DNA of 64,000 bases from Lepidonotus clava. Its lineage: Eukaryota > Annelida > Polychaeta > Phyllodocida > Polynoidae. The stretch spans positions 4,092,001 to 4,156,000 of the forward strand of contig OW387147.1 in the NCBI GenBank assembly GCA_936440205.1. The letters are read 5' to 3'. The first letter of the stretch is position 1; each line of letters starts with the position of its first letter. A program made the translations under genes and the position numbers. Below the pieces are notes generated by a model. That model saw nothing but the letters and a program-made list of their open reading frames with translations. It had not been told where the DNA came from and did no database searches. Shown here in pieces: positions 47,515 through 60,736 of this stretch.

Positions 47515-48163
47515 ACAGTCCCCTATGTTAACATTGGGTTTTCTGGGATGGGCACGTGATATGTTCAAGTACGTGGGATTCATAATATGAGATATTTCAG
47601 GCGGTCTCACAAAACACATAACAACGCAATAACATGAAACTTTGAAATTAATATTTAAAAAAGGCCGGATGTGTCTACAACATGACATAAGATAAATGAC
47701 ATCATTTCGTTTCTGTATTTTGACCTGCCTTTTTTTTAAATGAGTGGAATATAATGGTCGCATTATGTACTTTCCATGTCATTCAACAGTTGCTTGAAAC
47801 AAAGACACTTTTAACCTTTTGTGTAGAATCGACCGTACAGCTTAACTATCAATATCAGCGACAGTGGGATAAACAGTAAGCCCACATTAAAAACATAAAT
47901 AAATAAAAGAAATTTTCAGATATAAACCGGTGACAATCACAAGTGCACTGGTGAAGTCACGGGTGTAGGTTTACGTTTGGGAGGTGGGGATGGGGGGGGG
48001 GGGGGGGTGTCACATGGACTATGACAGACCTTTGTCTACAGTTCGTAGAATCCCGACCTGCCCGGTGGTGATGTGGGATTGTGGTACCTGGGTGCATACC
48101 CATTAGGTCCTACAACACGTTGATATGGTTATGGTATCACACTGACATTTTGATAATATTTCA

Positions 48164-48267
48164 GGAAGGTACAGCAAAAATGATTTCCAGGTTTTCATTC
48201 CCTGCTGATTGCCCGCCCTGTCACCTTTATCTCATAGAATTGGTGATCATCAAAGACAGAATTCGCG
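48164..48267 (+). mobile_element. SINE family 1, fragment
   Basis: GGTACAGCAAAAATGATTTC through CAAAGACAGAATTCG matches the middle of the family 1 SINEs; head and tail are missing. Confidence 0.6.
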
Positions 48268-48518
48268 AAGGTTGGCCGGTCGTTAAACTAATCAAACGAT
48301 CAAACCTACTATACCATGGAAGAACTAACTGTGTAAGAATTGTTCAAAATAAAACAAAAATAAAATTTAAAAAAATGTTTACTTATCTTTTACCAAAAGG
48401 AATGAGGGGGCGGCACAAAAATATATTTGTAATTATGAGAAAAATAAGAGATTGGTTGAGTGTGTTTTATTTGTGCGGTCTGGAAAGAACCCTGAAGGGT
48501 TGACCGTACATTAAACTA

Positions 48519-48521
48519 ACC

Positions 48522-48573
<52 letters not shown>
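48519..48573. repeat. Poly-C joined to poly-A tract
   Basis: About 23 C are followed directly by about 31 A. This is the longest homopolymer junction in the window and a likely site of assembly length error. Confidence 0.85.
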
Positions 48574-48574
<1 letters not shown>

Positions 48575-49260
48575 ATTTTTAAGTGATTTACAAACTTTAA
48601 AACAGCTTGGTCTAAAAGAAAACCAGGAAGGCATCCCAGGAAACCCGGTTTTAGTATGATCTAAGACTGCCACATATTTTTCACTCTCTGTCTTCTGTTG
48701 TTTTAAATACTAATTTTTATTCTTGTACATGTAGTAGACTACCTCTGTATTTTTTGGTATTCCCCCTGGTCCCTAACGTTTCTAGGTGACTGGGCTTATT
48801 GGCTCGACACGTATTTCCTGGTAACAGAGCTCTAAACCAGACCAACTCCGGCCACAAGTTATCGCCACATTCCGGGAACTACAGTAAAACCTCTTATATA
48901 AACCGCGGCTTAAATAAGGGTTTCTCTGAAAAATAATACCTTATCAGGCCTCAACTTTGGAGGTACGGCTTATATTTATTATTGATATTAGGGTTTTCCA
49001 CGCCGTTTGACATTATGTACTCCTGGAAGAAAGGAAAAAACTTCAAGAAAAAAATAGCCAAATGAATATCAACAGTTAGGGTGCGGCCAAATGTAGGAGT
49101 TTTTACGGTATTGCTATTAGCCTATTAGCCCATGTTCGGGTGTCAAACTGACCTTCTATTAAGGCTATGGCCTACGTCACAGCATAGACAACGAACATGA
49201 GATATACCTCTGTGGTCCCTGTACCAACCCACGATGACTGATTGTAAACCCAGTAAACTT

Positions 49261-49450
49261 CAGGGATGTCAGTTTTCAGATTTGAGTCTGATTTCAGACT
49301 TTTTGACTTCAACACCTCTAATGGTAACTTTTAAAAATGAGTGTTCACAAGAGGTTTTATAGTTTCCATGGATACTTACAGATTTTCTTCATGTATTTTC
49401 AGATTTTATTATTGACTCTGACCTGAAACTTGATAACACTGACTGACTCA
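49261..49450 (+). repeat. Dispersed repeat I, copy 1
   Basis: CAGGGATGTCAGTTTTCAGA, GAGTCTGATTTCAGACTTTT, TTCAACACCTCT and TATTTTCAGATTT occur in the same order as at 61598-61780. The right end seen in the other copy (AACATCCCTG) is lost here. Confidence 0.5.
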
Positions 49451-52400
49451 CCCCCACGCCCCCTTCAACGATATAGCAACATGTACCTACGTAGTTACTT
49501 TGCCGTCGCCCACGCAGACATTTGCATTAATAAAGGCAGGCTAAGTTTCCTGTTTTTGTACAGTATCCACCCGCATGCTAAGATTGGTATCTTTTTAAAG
49601 ACAAAAACAAGTTTAAACGAATTTGAAATGTTATTCTATTGGCTAGGTATAGATATATGATGTTGGAAATATTTTCAAACCAACTTAATAATAAGGAGAG
49701 TATAAGGATGGTTTAGATTTCGTTTCTATTTCTTGAATATGAAAAATAAGTTTTTACAAAAGAACGTTCATATCACAGATATACAATGTTGATTCCAGCC
49801 TTGCTGGTTCTGGAGACACTATAAACATAGCAGGTGGTGGTGGGTGCTGCCACCTGGGGGCAAATGGGGGAACTAACCACCATCCTATAATATTACTACA
49901 ACCCGGAATTAACATAAAACAACAATAAATCACCATTAATTATTTACCACATAGCTTCCATTACATTTACTCCTTTTTCTTTTGCGGTAGCATCAGCAGA
50001 GAGAACTAGCCTCGTACTCACCATTAGCTTCCATTATTACATCCATTCTAACCTAGGTGTAAAACAATTACACCTAAAAAGATAAATGAATAGATAAATA
50101 AATAAATAAATGTCTATAATGGTTGATCAGGGATTTTCCTAAATATACAGTTACTAGCACTGAGTACTAGTAAAAATCGATATTAAACAGTGTGATTTCT
50201 GTAAGCAATACACAGTCAAAGAGAAACAGTGCCTACCAGTGTAATACAGGATGGACATCTGAGTTTGTTAACCGAGTAGGTACATGTACCACTACTAGTA
50301 TACAAAAGGCATTAACTAATTTAAGCTAAACAAGCCAGTTATTGGATGCCTTACTTGCAAGTTTATTTTCAGCGAGCAAGATTTAGCCCAAAACTACAAG
50401 GATTCCCAAAAGGAGCACATTTATATTTTCTTCCACACAGCTGGTTTTATTTTACCTCCGACTGCAATTGACTCGGGCTGGCGTGGTATTCTCCTGGGCA
50501 CTATGTTACATTTTTGGGCTATCGCTTGGTTTTGCGCCTTACGTTAGTGGTGGCGTAACTCCTCTGATGTGCCGTACCGTTCAGCATGTTGATTCTTCTC
50601 CTGCTTTCAGCAAGCGATCCTAAAGAGCGAGTGGGCGGGCCTTTCGGTGAGTAGTCTTCTTCATTCCTAACTCTCGACTGTTTCCCAACACTTGCAAATA
50701 CATGAGAACCGATATCCAATGATTGTTCCTGACCCATGCCAAAATTTGAGGAAAAATAACAAAATTTTAAAAATTAGAATTTTTGGCCAAGCTCTGGTTT
50801 TCTGTTTATGGTTATCAGCTGTAGAATAAAGAAATATCAATACCACTCCAAAAGTGTCTTGGCATATTATAGTCAATAACTAGTGATTAATTCAAAAACT
50901 TTGAAGTACCTGTAAGGGTAACAGTGCTCTTGAGCTGGTTGGGTATCTGTTCTCGTGTCATTATTTGATGTTCGCTCACCCCTAGTTGTGCTGTTTGCTC
51001 TGACCGCACGTGAAACTGTTGGGTTGAGACTGTCAGTGGGCGGATAGTGCATAGTTACGTGTGAGGGTCCAACTTGACAATCCACATGTCATTAAGTATC
51101 AGTGAGATAGATTTTGATATTCATTAATTAAAAAAAGCTCTTAAATTGTATCCTTGAACATATAGAAAAAGTCCAAATCCATTGAAAGAAAAGTTGTTTA
51201 GTTTCATATCTTAAGATACTGTATTTTTCCTTTGTCAGATAATAGATAAATCTATATTGAACCTTGGCTTTCAATTCCATACTTTGAATCACAACTTAAG
51301 ATAGTCATCAGACTTCCTTGTCTAAAAGACAAATTTCTAAAGTCAGTTGGATAGTTGGACCCTTGTTCACAGTGGAAGCTAAATGTAGAATGAGTGTACT
51401 TTGAAAAGTATCAGCGTATGACTGGAACAGAAACAGGCAAGAGGTGAAGCATTTGGGAAGTACAACAGGGAGTAATTTTAAAACAGTAGTTAGAGGTCAT
51501 GTAGAACTCATTTTAGTTAACAAATTAACCAGAGGTTTCTCAACCCATCAGCAAATCCTGACACCCAGTTGGTTCAGACCTGGTAAAGAGTTACACCAAT
51601 TGCTTAATCCCATAGTTCATTTCTCTTAAGCATGAACTAAACTGAAATTTCAAGAGGAGGAAAATCAATCCAAAAAGTCTGCTTTTCATTTATTTCCTTA
51701 GAATTCATATTTGTTTGAAATCTTTCCTTTTTAATTGTATATTTTTCTTAGTTTGCTTTTCCAATCTTTTATATCTGTTTCCAAAACACACCCTTTCTTT
51801 GTATCATTCTGGAGTAAATGTTCATAGTTTCCCTCTCCTTCTCACTCCTGGCACTAAACAACTGAAAAGTATCCGGAACCCGATGTAAATAGTTCTCAAC
51901 CATCACTCGGCACACTGTCGTAGAAACTTTAATTCTCAATAAAAATTTATTTAAGTTTAAAAAGATAGTTTCATTGACTTCAAGATAGATTAAAGGAAGC
52001 CATTTTCCTTTTTCACAAACACTATGTAGTGATTATTTTGAAATTCATTTATGAGTATAAGCACCTTGGAAATAATAACAGCATGTTGTTTTATGCAGTC
52101 ATGTCACTTATTTAAACAACATTTCTTGCATTTGTTACAACTAACATAAATCTGGATAATCTTGTTTTGAAACAAATAAGAATTTTAGAAAATTGCTCTT
52201 CTGCTTATTTGATAGTGCCCTCAAACCAATTGCACGAAGAACCGAAAGCAATTTTATTTTTTGATTAGACTTTTCTGAAAAGCTGAACTTCCAAAAGTTA
52301 AAGAGTTGCATTGTAAGATATTAAGGATGGTGGATTTTGATTTATATTAAGACCTTGAATACTTGTAAAAGGAAAAAAAAATCTATATATATGAACAGAA

Positions 52401-54178
52401 TGGTGAAGTTGATTTGTGTTGGGATACTTTTAATTGCATGCATGTTTGCAGTTGCCATGGTGATGGGGCAATAGTTTTGGGGCAGACCTAGATTTTGGGA
52501 AGCTTAGATTATTAGGTTGGAGAGTTTGATACTTGACATTTGACTTGGTATAAATGATACTTGATGTTTTGACTTGGTATAAATGATTATGAGAGTTGTA
52601 CCTGTGTATGGTTTTTAATGTAAAATGTTTCATTATTGGGAGTGAAGGGGAATTGGACCAGTGATAGTCAGGTACTGGAGTACCCTACTAATGCAGTAGT
52701 GAAAACAACAATTTAGATAACAAAACAATTAAGTATGCTTTTGTCAGTGTCCATTTTATCTGGTTGCATAGCCAAAGCTATATTCACAAATCCCTGGGAA
52801 AGGAAAATTATCATGCAAAAGCCTTGGAATTTGAGAACCAGTTTCTTCAAAATACTTCTGCTGCAAATTTTATGTACAGTATCTAAGACTCTTAGTAAGA
52901 GTTATCAAATTTACCAGAAAATATAAAGAAATATCAGAGAAAAGTCCTGAACACAAAGTTTTCTTAGTGTTTAGAGCTAGAAAAAAAAATTGAGCTCAAT
53001 TATGGTTCCAATTCCTTTTAACTCCCGTAGAGACTTTACGGTACTTGTTTTGTGCGTCATTTAATGGATATCAGGTACGGTCGATTGTATGTTACCAGAT
53101 GTTTATTTCCTTTACTTGACATGTTCTCTTGAATTGTAATTGTTATTATTCCATTGTGATAATGTGTATGTTACTGTTGCCATTCTGAATTAGTGAAAGT
53201 ATATGGACAATGCTAGTTACTAATACATAGGCCATTTTGAAAAGAGAAATGATGTCATCAAATTTGGTTAAAAATCTACGCTCGATGAAGCTAGTGCTTT
53301 TTGCGACTGAGGGAATAGCTTTTCGTGGATGCACTAATCGTTACTTTCTGAATAGTGACCGATTTGCTTAATTAGTTATCAAACTATGGGCCCTGGCCTA
53401 AAATTTTAGTAAAATTAGAAATTCACAGTTGCCATATACTCTCATACATAACTCCTTGTAAATCCTGCTTTTGCAATATGTAGATTACCATTATTTTTCA
53501 ACAACTGTAGCAATCACAATTCAGCAATTTCTAGGATCTAGTCGCTTAATGTATTTGATGTATCGTAAACACCCCCCCCCCCCCCCCCTCGTACCAGACA
53601 TGTATCTATATCGCTCCCGCTTAAATATCTGTGAAGTTCTGTCCAGTACTGAACCCCTTGTTTGTACCTAAATGTCATCCCATTGTGTAGAATTATACCC
53701 TAAACCGACCCAACAAAATTACATTTAAAAAGAAATAAAATGCGGAGAACGACATTTCCGGGCCATTGGATATCAGCTATAAGGCTATTGATGTACCTTG
53801 CTTGGAACCAGTGGCAAAGAAAGTTCCCGGCATGGTACACTCATAACCTACTGCTGATACCCAAAGGCCCAGAAAAGTAGTTCTTCTCTTTAGAATCCTT
53901 GTCAAAAATCAGTACATAGATGAAGTAGATAAAAGTTTTGACAATTTTGATATTTAAATTGGAGAAAACAACACTTTTTTTGCGGGCAGATAAAGTCTGT
54001 TTGTTATCAGTGAATACTGCAGAAACCAGCTCACCTGCTGGTTCTTGGCAAGTCCAATGATAACAGACAGCTTGTATCCAGCTACCCTGAAAAAGTGTTG
54101 ATCTTTGTAGAGTACAAATTAAATATAATTGAACATTTTCCTTTGTATCCTTGTTGACGCGTAACATTCCTGTTTCAG

Positions 54179-54318
54179 GCGATGGCTGTCGCGCCCCGGA
54201 GTGCTGGATCACCGTCACCGTGTGCGTCCTCGCAGTCGTGATCCTCATCGTCATCATCATTACGGCCGTTGAAATAAAGCGCCGGAGACCGCGAGCGCCC
54301 CCATCAGCCAAACTCTGA
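54179..54318 (+). CDS. Exon 6: transmembrane segment and short cytoplasmic tail
   Basis: This exon encodes residues 340-385. It starts with a juxtamembrane GDGCRAPEC (two Cys that may form a small loop), then a strong transmembrane helix of about 22 residues (ITVTVCVLAVVILIVIIITA), a basic stop-transfer KRRRPR, and a short tail ending PPSAKL before TGA at 54316-54318. The acceptor is CATTCCTGTTTCAG and enters in phase 1, matching exon 5. The topology with the exon 1 signal peptide is type I. The exon is much more GC-rich than its surroundings. The TGA is followed by CTAG and the frame stays open for 26 codons, so the true cytoplasmic tail may be longer in part of the product. Confidence 0.85.
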
Positions 54319-54399
54319 CTAGCCGCTGACTCCGAGGCATTCCCGCACTACGAGAAAGACGACAAGCTGAAAACTAAGAAACTGCCGAGTTACTGCTAA
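54319..54399 (+). other. Candidate stop-readthrough extension of the cytoplasmic tail
   Basis: Directly after TGA the same frame continues CTA GCC GCT GAC TCC for 26 sense codons to TAA at 54397-54399, encoding LAADSEAFPHYEKDDKLKTK and then KLPSYC. Eighteen of 26 third positions are G or C, and composition turns AT-rich only after the TAA. TGA-CTAG is the established high-readthrough context in animals. The extension is polar and charged with two Tyr, plausible for a signalling tail. Alternatives are a recent true stop that shortened the protein, an allele, or a sequencing error. Confidence 0.5.
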
Positions 54400-57300
54400 A
54401 ACAATTCTCCAGTTGAAACCCAGAAAGTAGTATTGGTATTGGTTTAGGTTATTCCCAAGCCCTAGGTTTTGAAATTACAGTGGAAATGTAGATATGGAGT
54501 TAGCTTTCAAGTTAAGCAGTAAACTGGAATATAAGGTACTCATTCCCATATCCATTGATTGCCAATTTTGGCTACTCTGTCCCTGTTCTGAGTAAGAAAC
54601 TTGATAGTTGTATTTCAGACGAGTATGTCGAATTGATGATTATGTCAGTAAAGTGAAAAATTGTATATGTAACCCCACAAGGTATGACTGGTGGTACAAG
54701 TAAATCAAACCAGCAGGATAGATCTTAGCCGTTATGTAGGAGCAAAATGTGCATGGGGACAACTGTGTAATCCATTGTTGTCGTTTTGTATTACATATTC
54801 TACAAGTGTTTACTCATAGAGCAGATTACTTGTATTGATTTTGAAAAAAAAGGATATAGTAGCAGTAAAATATATATGTACACTGAAACCAGTCAGCTCA
54901 TTTACAACAAACTATATCAGAATTTTAGGTAACAATGAAACTGCCCTGAATTCAAATTGCATATTGCTCGTAAGCTATGTATATAGAGAGAAAATACGAT
55001 AATACTATTACGGAAACTATTAAGAAAAACGGTATTAATTGATAACAAGATGCAACAAGTTCACAACAAATGTATCAGGATTACAACTTCTTATCATACT
55101 GCCGCGAAGTAAAACGAAAAGATGTGTTATTCGGTGTCTTTATGTACAAAATGAGAATTGCGCACAGTGGTATTTTTACGCCCAAAAAATGTCGACTAAT
55201 TTTTAGTCATTTATCCCTGGTTGTTAGCTTAGAGGGTTTATTTTAGGTGTAAGCGTGCTTTAAGTAAATTCCACGCTATATATGTCCAGGTTTTAGTGTC
55301 TGAATATGGGTTTTCTGTGATATGGTATGGCAGATGTAAGATTCAGTAAGTTATCCCTGCTACATTGTAACTGGTATTAGCACTCTGGCAGGTAATCAAG
55401 CCCATCAAGAATTTGGATTTGGATCAGGTAGTTTATGAAACCTGTGAAAAATGGTTGGAAATATAATTATGTACACGACAAATTTATGCTACTCAGATGT
55501 TTTAGGGTATCTAGTAAATACATATATGAAAAAACGATCTAAGTCAGAGTATGGATACCGTTTCCCCTAGGGCTATAATAACTTTAATGGTTTTCTTTCC
55601 TAAAAGTTATTATGATGACAAATAATATAAGGTGTAGTAATATGCATTCTTACACGGCATAGAAATCAGGCATACTGATATACACGGCATCACTGTACCC
55701 TGATGTTCAGAGTAAAAGTGAAGGCATTTTACAAGTCTATGCCTCTATTTAGGTCATGATAACTCCACTACTATCAGTGAGAATATTGCCAATTTACAGA
55801 ATGAGGTGTAAAATGTCTTTTTCTCCATATCTTGTGGTTCTTTGGGAAAACTTATCACTAGGTTTCACAACTTAATGGGTTACACTTCTTTCTTTCTTTT
55901 TTTTCCCTGTTTAAAGATTTATTCTGACATCAGTTCGGATACATTACAGTATTTTTTGTCTCATTCCTTCCCTAACTACCCTTATCATATTTCCTCTATT
56001 TCTTGCCAATTAAGCTATATAGGTATTCCTGCATACTCAAGACAGTGTATTGTTATTTCACCCCAAAATAATGTTTTTAATTGACGAGATCTAGGATTAA
56101 AGCTGTAGACATTTGCTACTGAAAATCTGACATTTCACTGATCAAAATACCAAACAGTGGAATGGGGTTAGGGGGGAAGGGGTCTGTAAAAAAAGAAAAT
56201 CTTATTTCCATGTATTTTAAAGTCTATGCTACTAAACATACTATCTTTGTCCCTGTGAGGGTGTCGCTGAGTTATTATACCGCTCAGGACTTTTAACGAT
56301 TGTCGTGTTTTGACCTAATGTAGAACGCGTGTCGCGTTGTGTCGCTGATCATGTGGTTGGTGGTTAGTGTGCTTCTGTGAAAGTACCCCTGGCCCAACTT
56401 CTTAAATGTTAATATACTATATGTATGAGGTGGTAAAGGATCTTTATGGGCTGCCGAAACCAGCCATGAATTAATGCTCCCCTGCGGGTACTAGCAATAT
56501 TGAAAGTTACCGGCATGTACCCGATAAGCAGTCTCGCTGGTTAGTAACCCGGAAAGGTTCCGCGATGCCCGCTTTACTGATCTCTGTCTGTTGTACTCAT
56601 GTACACAGGGATGGAGAGAGATCCCTTGGATTTGTGTTTAAGTAATGGATGTTAAAGGGGGTATACAATATGTGTTGGAGATGTAATATTTATGAAGCAT
56701 GTCTAAATTTTAATCAGCGATTTTCCAAAAAGTAACCTGAAGGAACAATTATAATTTCTGTAATTTTTCAATAGGTTGGTCATTGATACTTTCAACAGTC
56801 TCTCTGATTTTGGAATCACGAATAATATGATTCTTTTAGGAAACCATAAATAATTATAATAATACTTATTTGAATTCATAGAAAGCTTGAAAATCCTTCA
56901 TCTCGTATGTCTAAATGCATATACAAACATTATCTTGTAATGCACCCCTAGATAAGGTAGAAAATGGAGTGGCATGAACAAACAGTTCATGCAATTGGTC
57001 ATTTTAAACTGTTTTATCATTATATGATCGGGAATGTGATTTGAAATTATATCATTATTTATTACACTCTTCTACATAAAGTTGTATGTATATAAGGTTC
57101 TTTATAAATGTAAAATTCACGTGTTGGTATAGAACAGTTACCTTGAAATGATAGTGTGTATGCCAGCTTTTATATTGTGTGGCAATCCTTGTGACCAGTG
57201 TCTAACCTAAATGTTATATGGGGGGTGGTTGTTAAGCTACACAAACTGTTTGGGTCAAAACATTTATGAAACATTTATCTTTGTGGCATAAAAGGGGGGC

Positions 57301-57942
57301 ACCTAGATTGTAAAACACAACAAGTTTCTACAAAGACAGTCATAACGCTGGCTAACACATTTATTAATCTTTTAACAATATCACCCAAGAATGTTTCTAC
57401 TTACTTTCCCCACCAACAGATTTAGTTACGATGACGGCATACCTATTTTTGTAACTTATCTGCCAAACTAGTTGCATAATACGAAAATGAGAATTAACCG
57501 AACCGTAAAAAATTTCATGCATTTATTCAGAAAACAGTTTTTTTTCACAATGATTACTGTAAACAAAAACTTTACTACGTAAGGGGATTGGGTTTCTTGG
57601 TTTTACTTGGAAATGTGTAATGTTACAGATCATGCAAGGGGGGGGGGGGGGTCCAGGGGGTCCTAACACCCCCGCCCACCCCCCACTTTTTTTTTTTATT
57701 AGGTGGACCCCCAAACTATAAAAAGAGGGGAAAATGCCGCACGCGTACATGCAATTGCACACAGTTTTAGTACTTAGCCTTTATGCTGGACTCCCCCCCC
57801 CCCCACCCCCATACACACTTAAATAAAATCCCGAACCCTGTATTGTGAGTAAAAAGGGTCTGTGGGTTGTGAGGTGTGAATTTGTCTCCTGGCTGTGTAG
57901 ATCCCTCCCACCTGTGTCTTCTCCTTCATGAGGATTAACTAA

Positions 57943-58157
57943 AGCCCCGTACCCACTAGCCAATTTTACCGTCACCCGGTGACAGAACAGGTGTCAAATC
58001 GCCTGCACAATTGCCGGGCGATCATAATCGCCGGGTGATTTTCCATTGGTATGATGCACATTCTGGGCAACAGACAACAGGATCGTCCGGAAAAATCATA
58101 CGTAAATTATCAAACTTGCTTGATATTACAGGGAGATGGCCTAGTGGGTATGGGCCG
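57943..58157 (+). mobile_element. MITE family C, copy 3
   Basis: The ends AGCCCCGTACCCACTAGCCA and GGCCTAGTGGGTATGGGCCG are inverted and flanked by TAA on both sides (57940-57942 and 58158-58160), a TWA-type target site. 215 bp, non-coding. Confidence 0.75.
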
Positions 58158-60736
58158 TAAGAGTAGAGAAATACCTGTCCAGAAATAAGATTTTACTTTA
58201 GTGAAACTATCATAACCTTTATTTTCTGTGAATGTCTTCTTCATGATTGCTCGAAAAGTATTTCAATTTTGTTTTGAAAATTTCAAAGTTGAAAATGGAT
58301 GAGGAACTCTTGGTCGGTGTTATGTAAATAGTAATAATTATTCAGGAGATCGTTGTAAAATGTCAGAAAGAAACACTGAAAATATCCTGGAAATATAGTG
58401 CATTTCTCATAGGTTCTTGAGTATAACATTTATATATTGAGATGATTTGAATACAATGTGTTTGGAGATGATAATACTTCTCAAAGTGTATAAAAGAGAC
58501 TTTTATAGTTTGAAGAAAACCAAGTATTCTGAAGGGGAAGATACAAGGTGGATGTTCTAGAAGAAGTAAATGTACTGTAAATAGATATAACCTTTACAAA
58601 TAGTATTCACTTATTGTACATACAAAGCTGCTTACATGTAAAGCCTTTACGTCGGCATAAAGATAGCCACTCACAGGGCGGTGATCCGTCGCCGGTTTAC
58701 GAATGTCTCACCCACCTACCTGCTACGTTTCATTTGCTATTCGTAATAAGTTGATCTCTGTCCAGAAAGCTCGTCTTGGTTTTTCCACTGAGAACTGATC
58801 ATGATTTATCAGGTTAAGATTTTTCTTGGATTTACAGTGAATATTTCCCTTGGTTCATCGAGTGAATACTTTCCAATTTTCTGCTACAAGTCTTCATTAA
58901 TTCCATTGTATTTTCCTCATAATTTCTGCAACTTTAGCTGTGAGGGAATTCTCTTCTTTGGTTATCGAATGAATATGTTTTTTCTTGAGTGCAAGTATTG
59001 CTATGTATTTTCATGTGAAGTTCAAGTAAGCTTGGGTATTGTAAAAGGAGAGAATGTGAATATGGAGGGTGCTTACCAAAGTTATAAACAAGTAGTCCTA
59101 ACCTTTGAGGAACATCTGATTGGAATTCTTAAATTTGTATAAAATTCTCTTTGTATAAACCTTGAACAAGACCATGTAGATTGGTCCTCATTGTATACAA
59201 AACAGTTTTAAGGACTTTAAAAATGTCCAAAATGAAGAACCTTTTGAAATGAACATGTTGAGCACCTTGCGTAAGAAGGACAGGGAGTGATAAGTTTGTC
59301 GATTTGCTGGCAGCTGGTTTATCGTTGATAAAAAAAAAGTGTACATAGATTTTTACGTTTACCTTGCCGAAAAACAATGCATGCTTTAATGTGCCTTCAG
59401 TGTCTTCACTTTAAATTATTAGTCTTAGATTTATATATACAAGTTTAGGAAAGCTTCTTCTTTGCTGCACACAGTGTTTCACTTGCTAGTAAGTTAGTTT
59501 GTTTTTGAATAGCAGCTGAAAATATCATTTACTTTCATAATTCAAATACTGCTGTAAATACCTTCAATACTTTAATTATATAAACTGTATTAAGAGATAG
59601 TTTAGGAAATCGAAGATTTAGCTTAGGAAAACGACCAGCTTTTCTTTTCAGTACTTCCCAGGTAGATTATATCCTATTATTATGCCCAACAATATAAGGA
59701 GTTTTCTTAGTTTGGCTATTACAACTTTCAAAAAGCCAAACTTCATTTAAAATTTGATGTTTTATATTAGGGGTTTTACAGTGTTTTCAAATTCAGCAGT
59801 TGGTTGGGTCTTAGATATATTGAAATAGAAGAAACGTGAAGCAGATAATGTTTGAATTTAAAACTTATAAAAAGGAGTTTGACAATTAAGCATGGTTTGT
59901 TTGGTTGCTAAGAATGTGAAATCTGTGAATGAAACTACTTTGAATATTTGCCTTAGAGTTGAATGAAAATGAATGTTTTTACAGGCATGACCCATACATG
60001 GATTCATATATAAAAAATTCTGTTAATACATTTATTCAAGTGCAAGATTACATTTAAGTGTTATTTGTAGAAGCCAAGGCACAAGGCCTCAAGGTTTTGC
60101 TGTGATTCTGAAGTATAGAAATCCATCTGTGTAAACTTTGGTAACCACCACGAATGGTAACGGATCATGACACATTTATTTAGGTGGTGTACTTTGAAAT
60201 GTAGATTGAGACAAAAGAGGTCGACAGAAAAATCTACTAGACAAGAGGGAACTAAAGTACTGTTGCATTTTGAGAAGTTTCCTTACTCACATGAATAATA
60301 TAAGGGTTTTGGGGCGAGCTAAATGATCTGTCTTGAACAAAGGTTAAAATTGAGCACGTTTGTGTGCGAAAAAGAAAGATTCAAACTTGGAATATTATTT
60401 CACAGTCATGAAAGTGATCTGCAAATGTGAAATTCAGTCAAATTCCCGTAAGGAAAAACTTGTTGAAATAGATCTTGTGCATTAATGTTTGGTTATTACA
60501 CTGTGATCACCATTAAAAATGTTAACTAAGACCCATGATTTTGTAAGATATAGTTACAGTTTACATTATGTGTATGCCTTCAGAATACAGATCAGTTAAG
60601 TGTGAAACTGTCACCGTTGTCATGGTAACCATGCCCCTTTGTGAGAAATGTGACACAACACCTATGTCCTGTGCCAAGAATTGTTTTAAAGGTCACGCTT
60701 TGTTGATGTACGCTGAAACACTGTCGCTTTATAGTA

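Larger units (their letters stand above)
13614..54178 (+). other. Intron 5 (40.6 kb), repeat-rich
   Basis: This very large phase-1 intron runs from GTATTA to TTCCTGTTTCAG. It contains no exon I can support. It holds most of the window's mobile elements and tandem repeats, listed separately. Stretches with nothing recognised include 13614-16087, 20000-22250, 22480-23950, 28650-29470, 29940-32160, 32410-34470, 35500-36800, 41205-42350, 42830-45750 and 48600-54178 except a truncated repeat at 49261-49450. Some GC-richer islands inside it (18.86-18.95, 29.48-29.60 and 42.36-42.83 kb) look regulatory. Confidence 0.65.

Noticed and set aside
53841-54311. 156-codon open frame on the minus strand
   Set aside because: It is the antisense shadow of the membrane exon plus intron sequence.
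58801-59142. 113-codon open frame in the probable 3' UTR
   Set aside because: AT-rich, no domain, no ortholog signal visible by eye; it looks like a chance frame in UTR.
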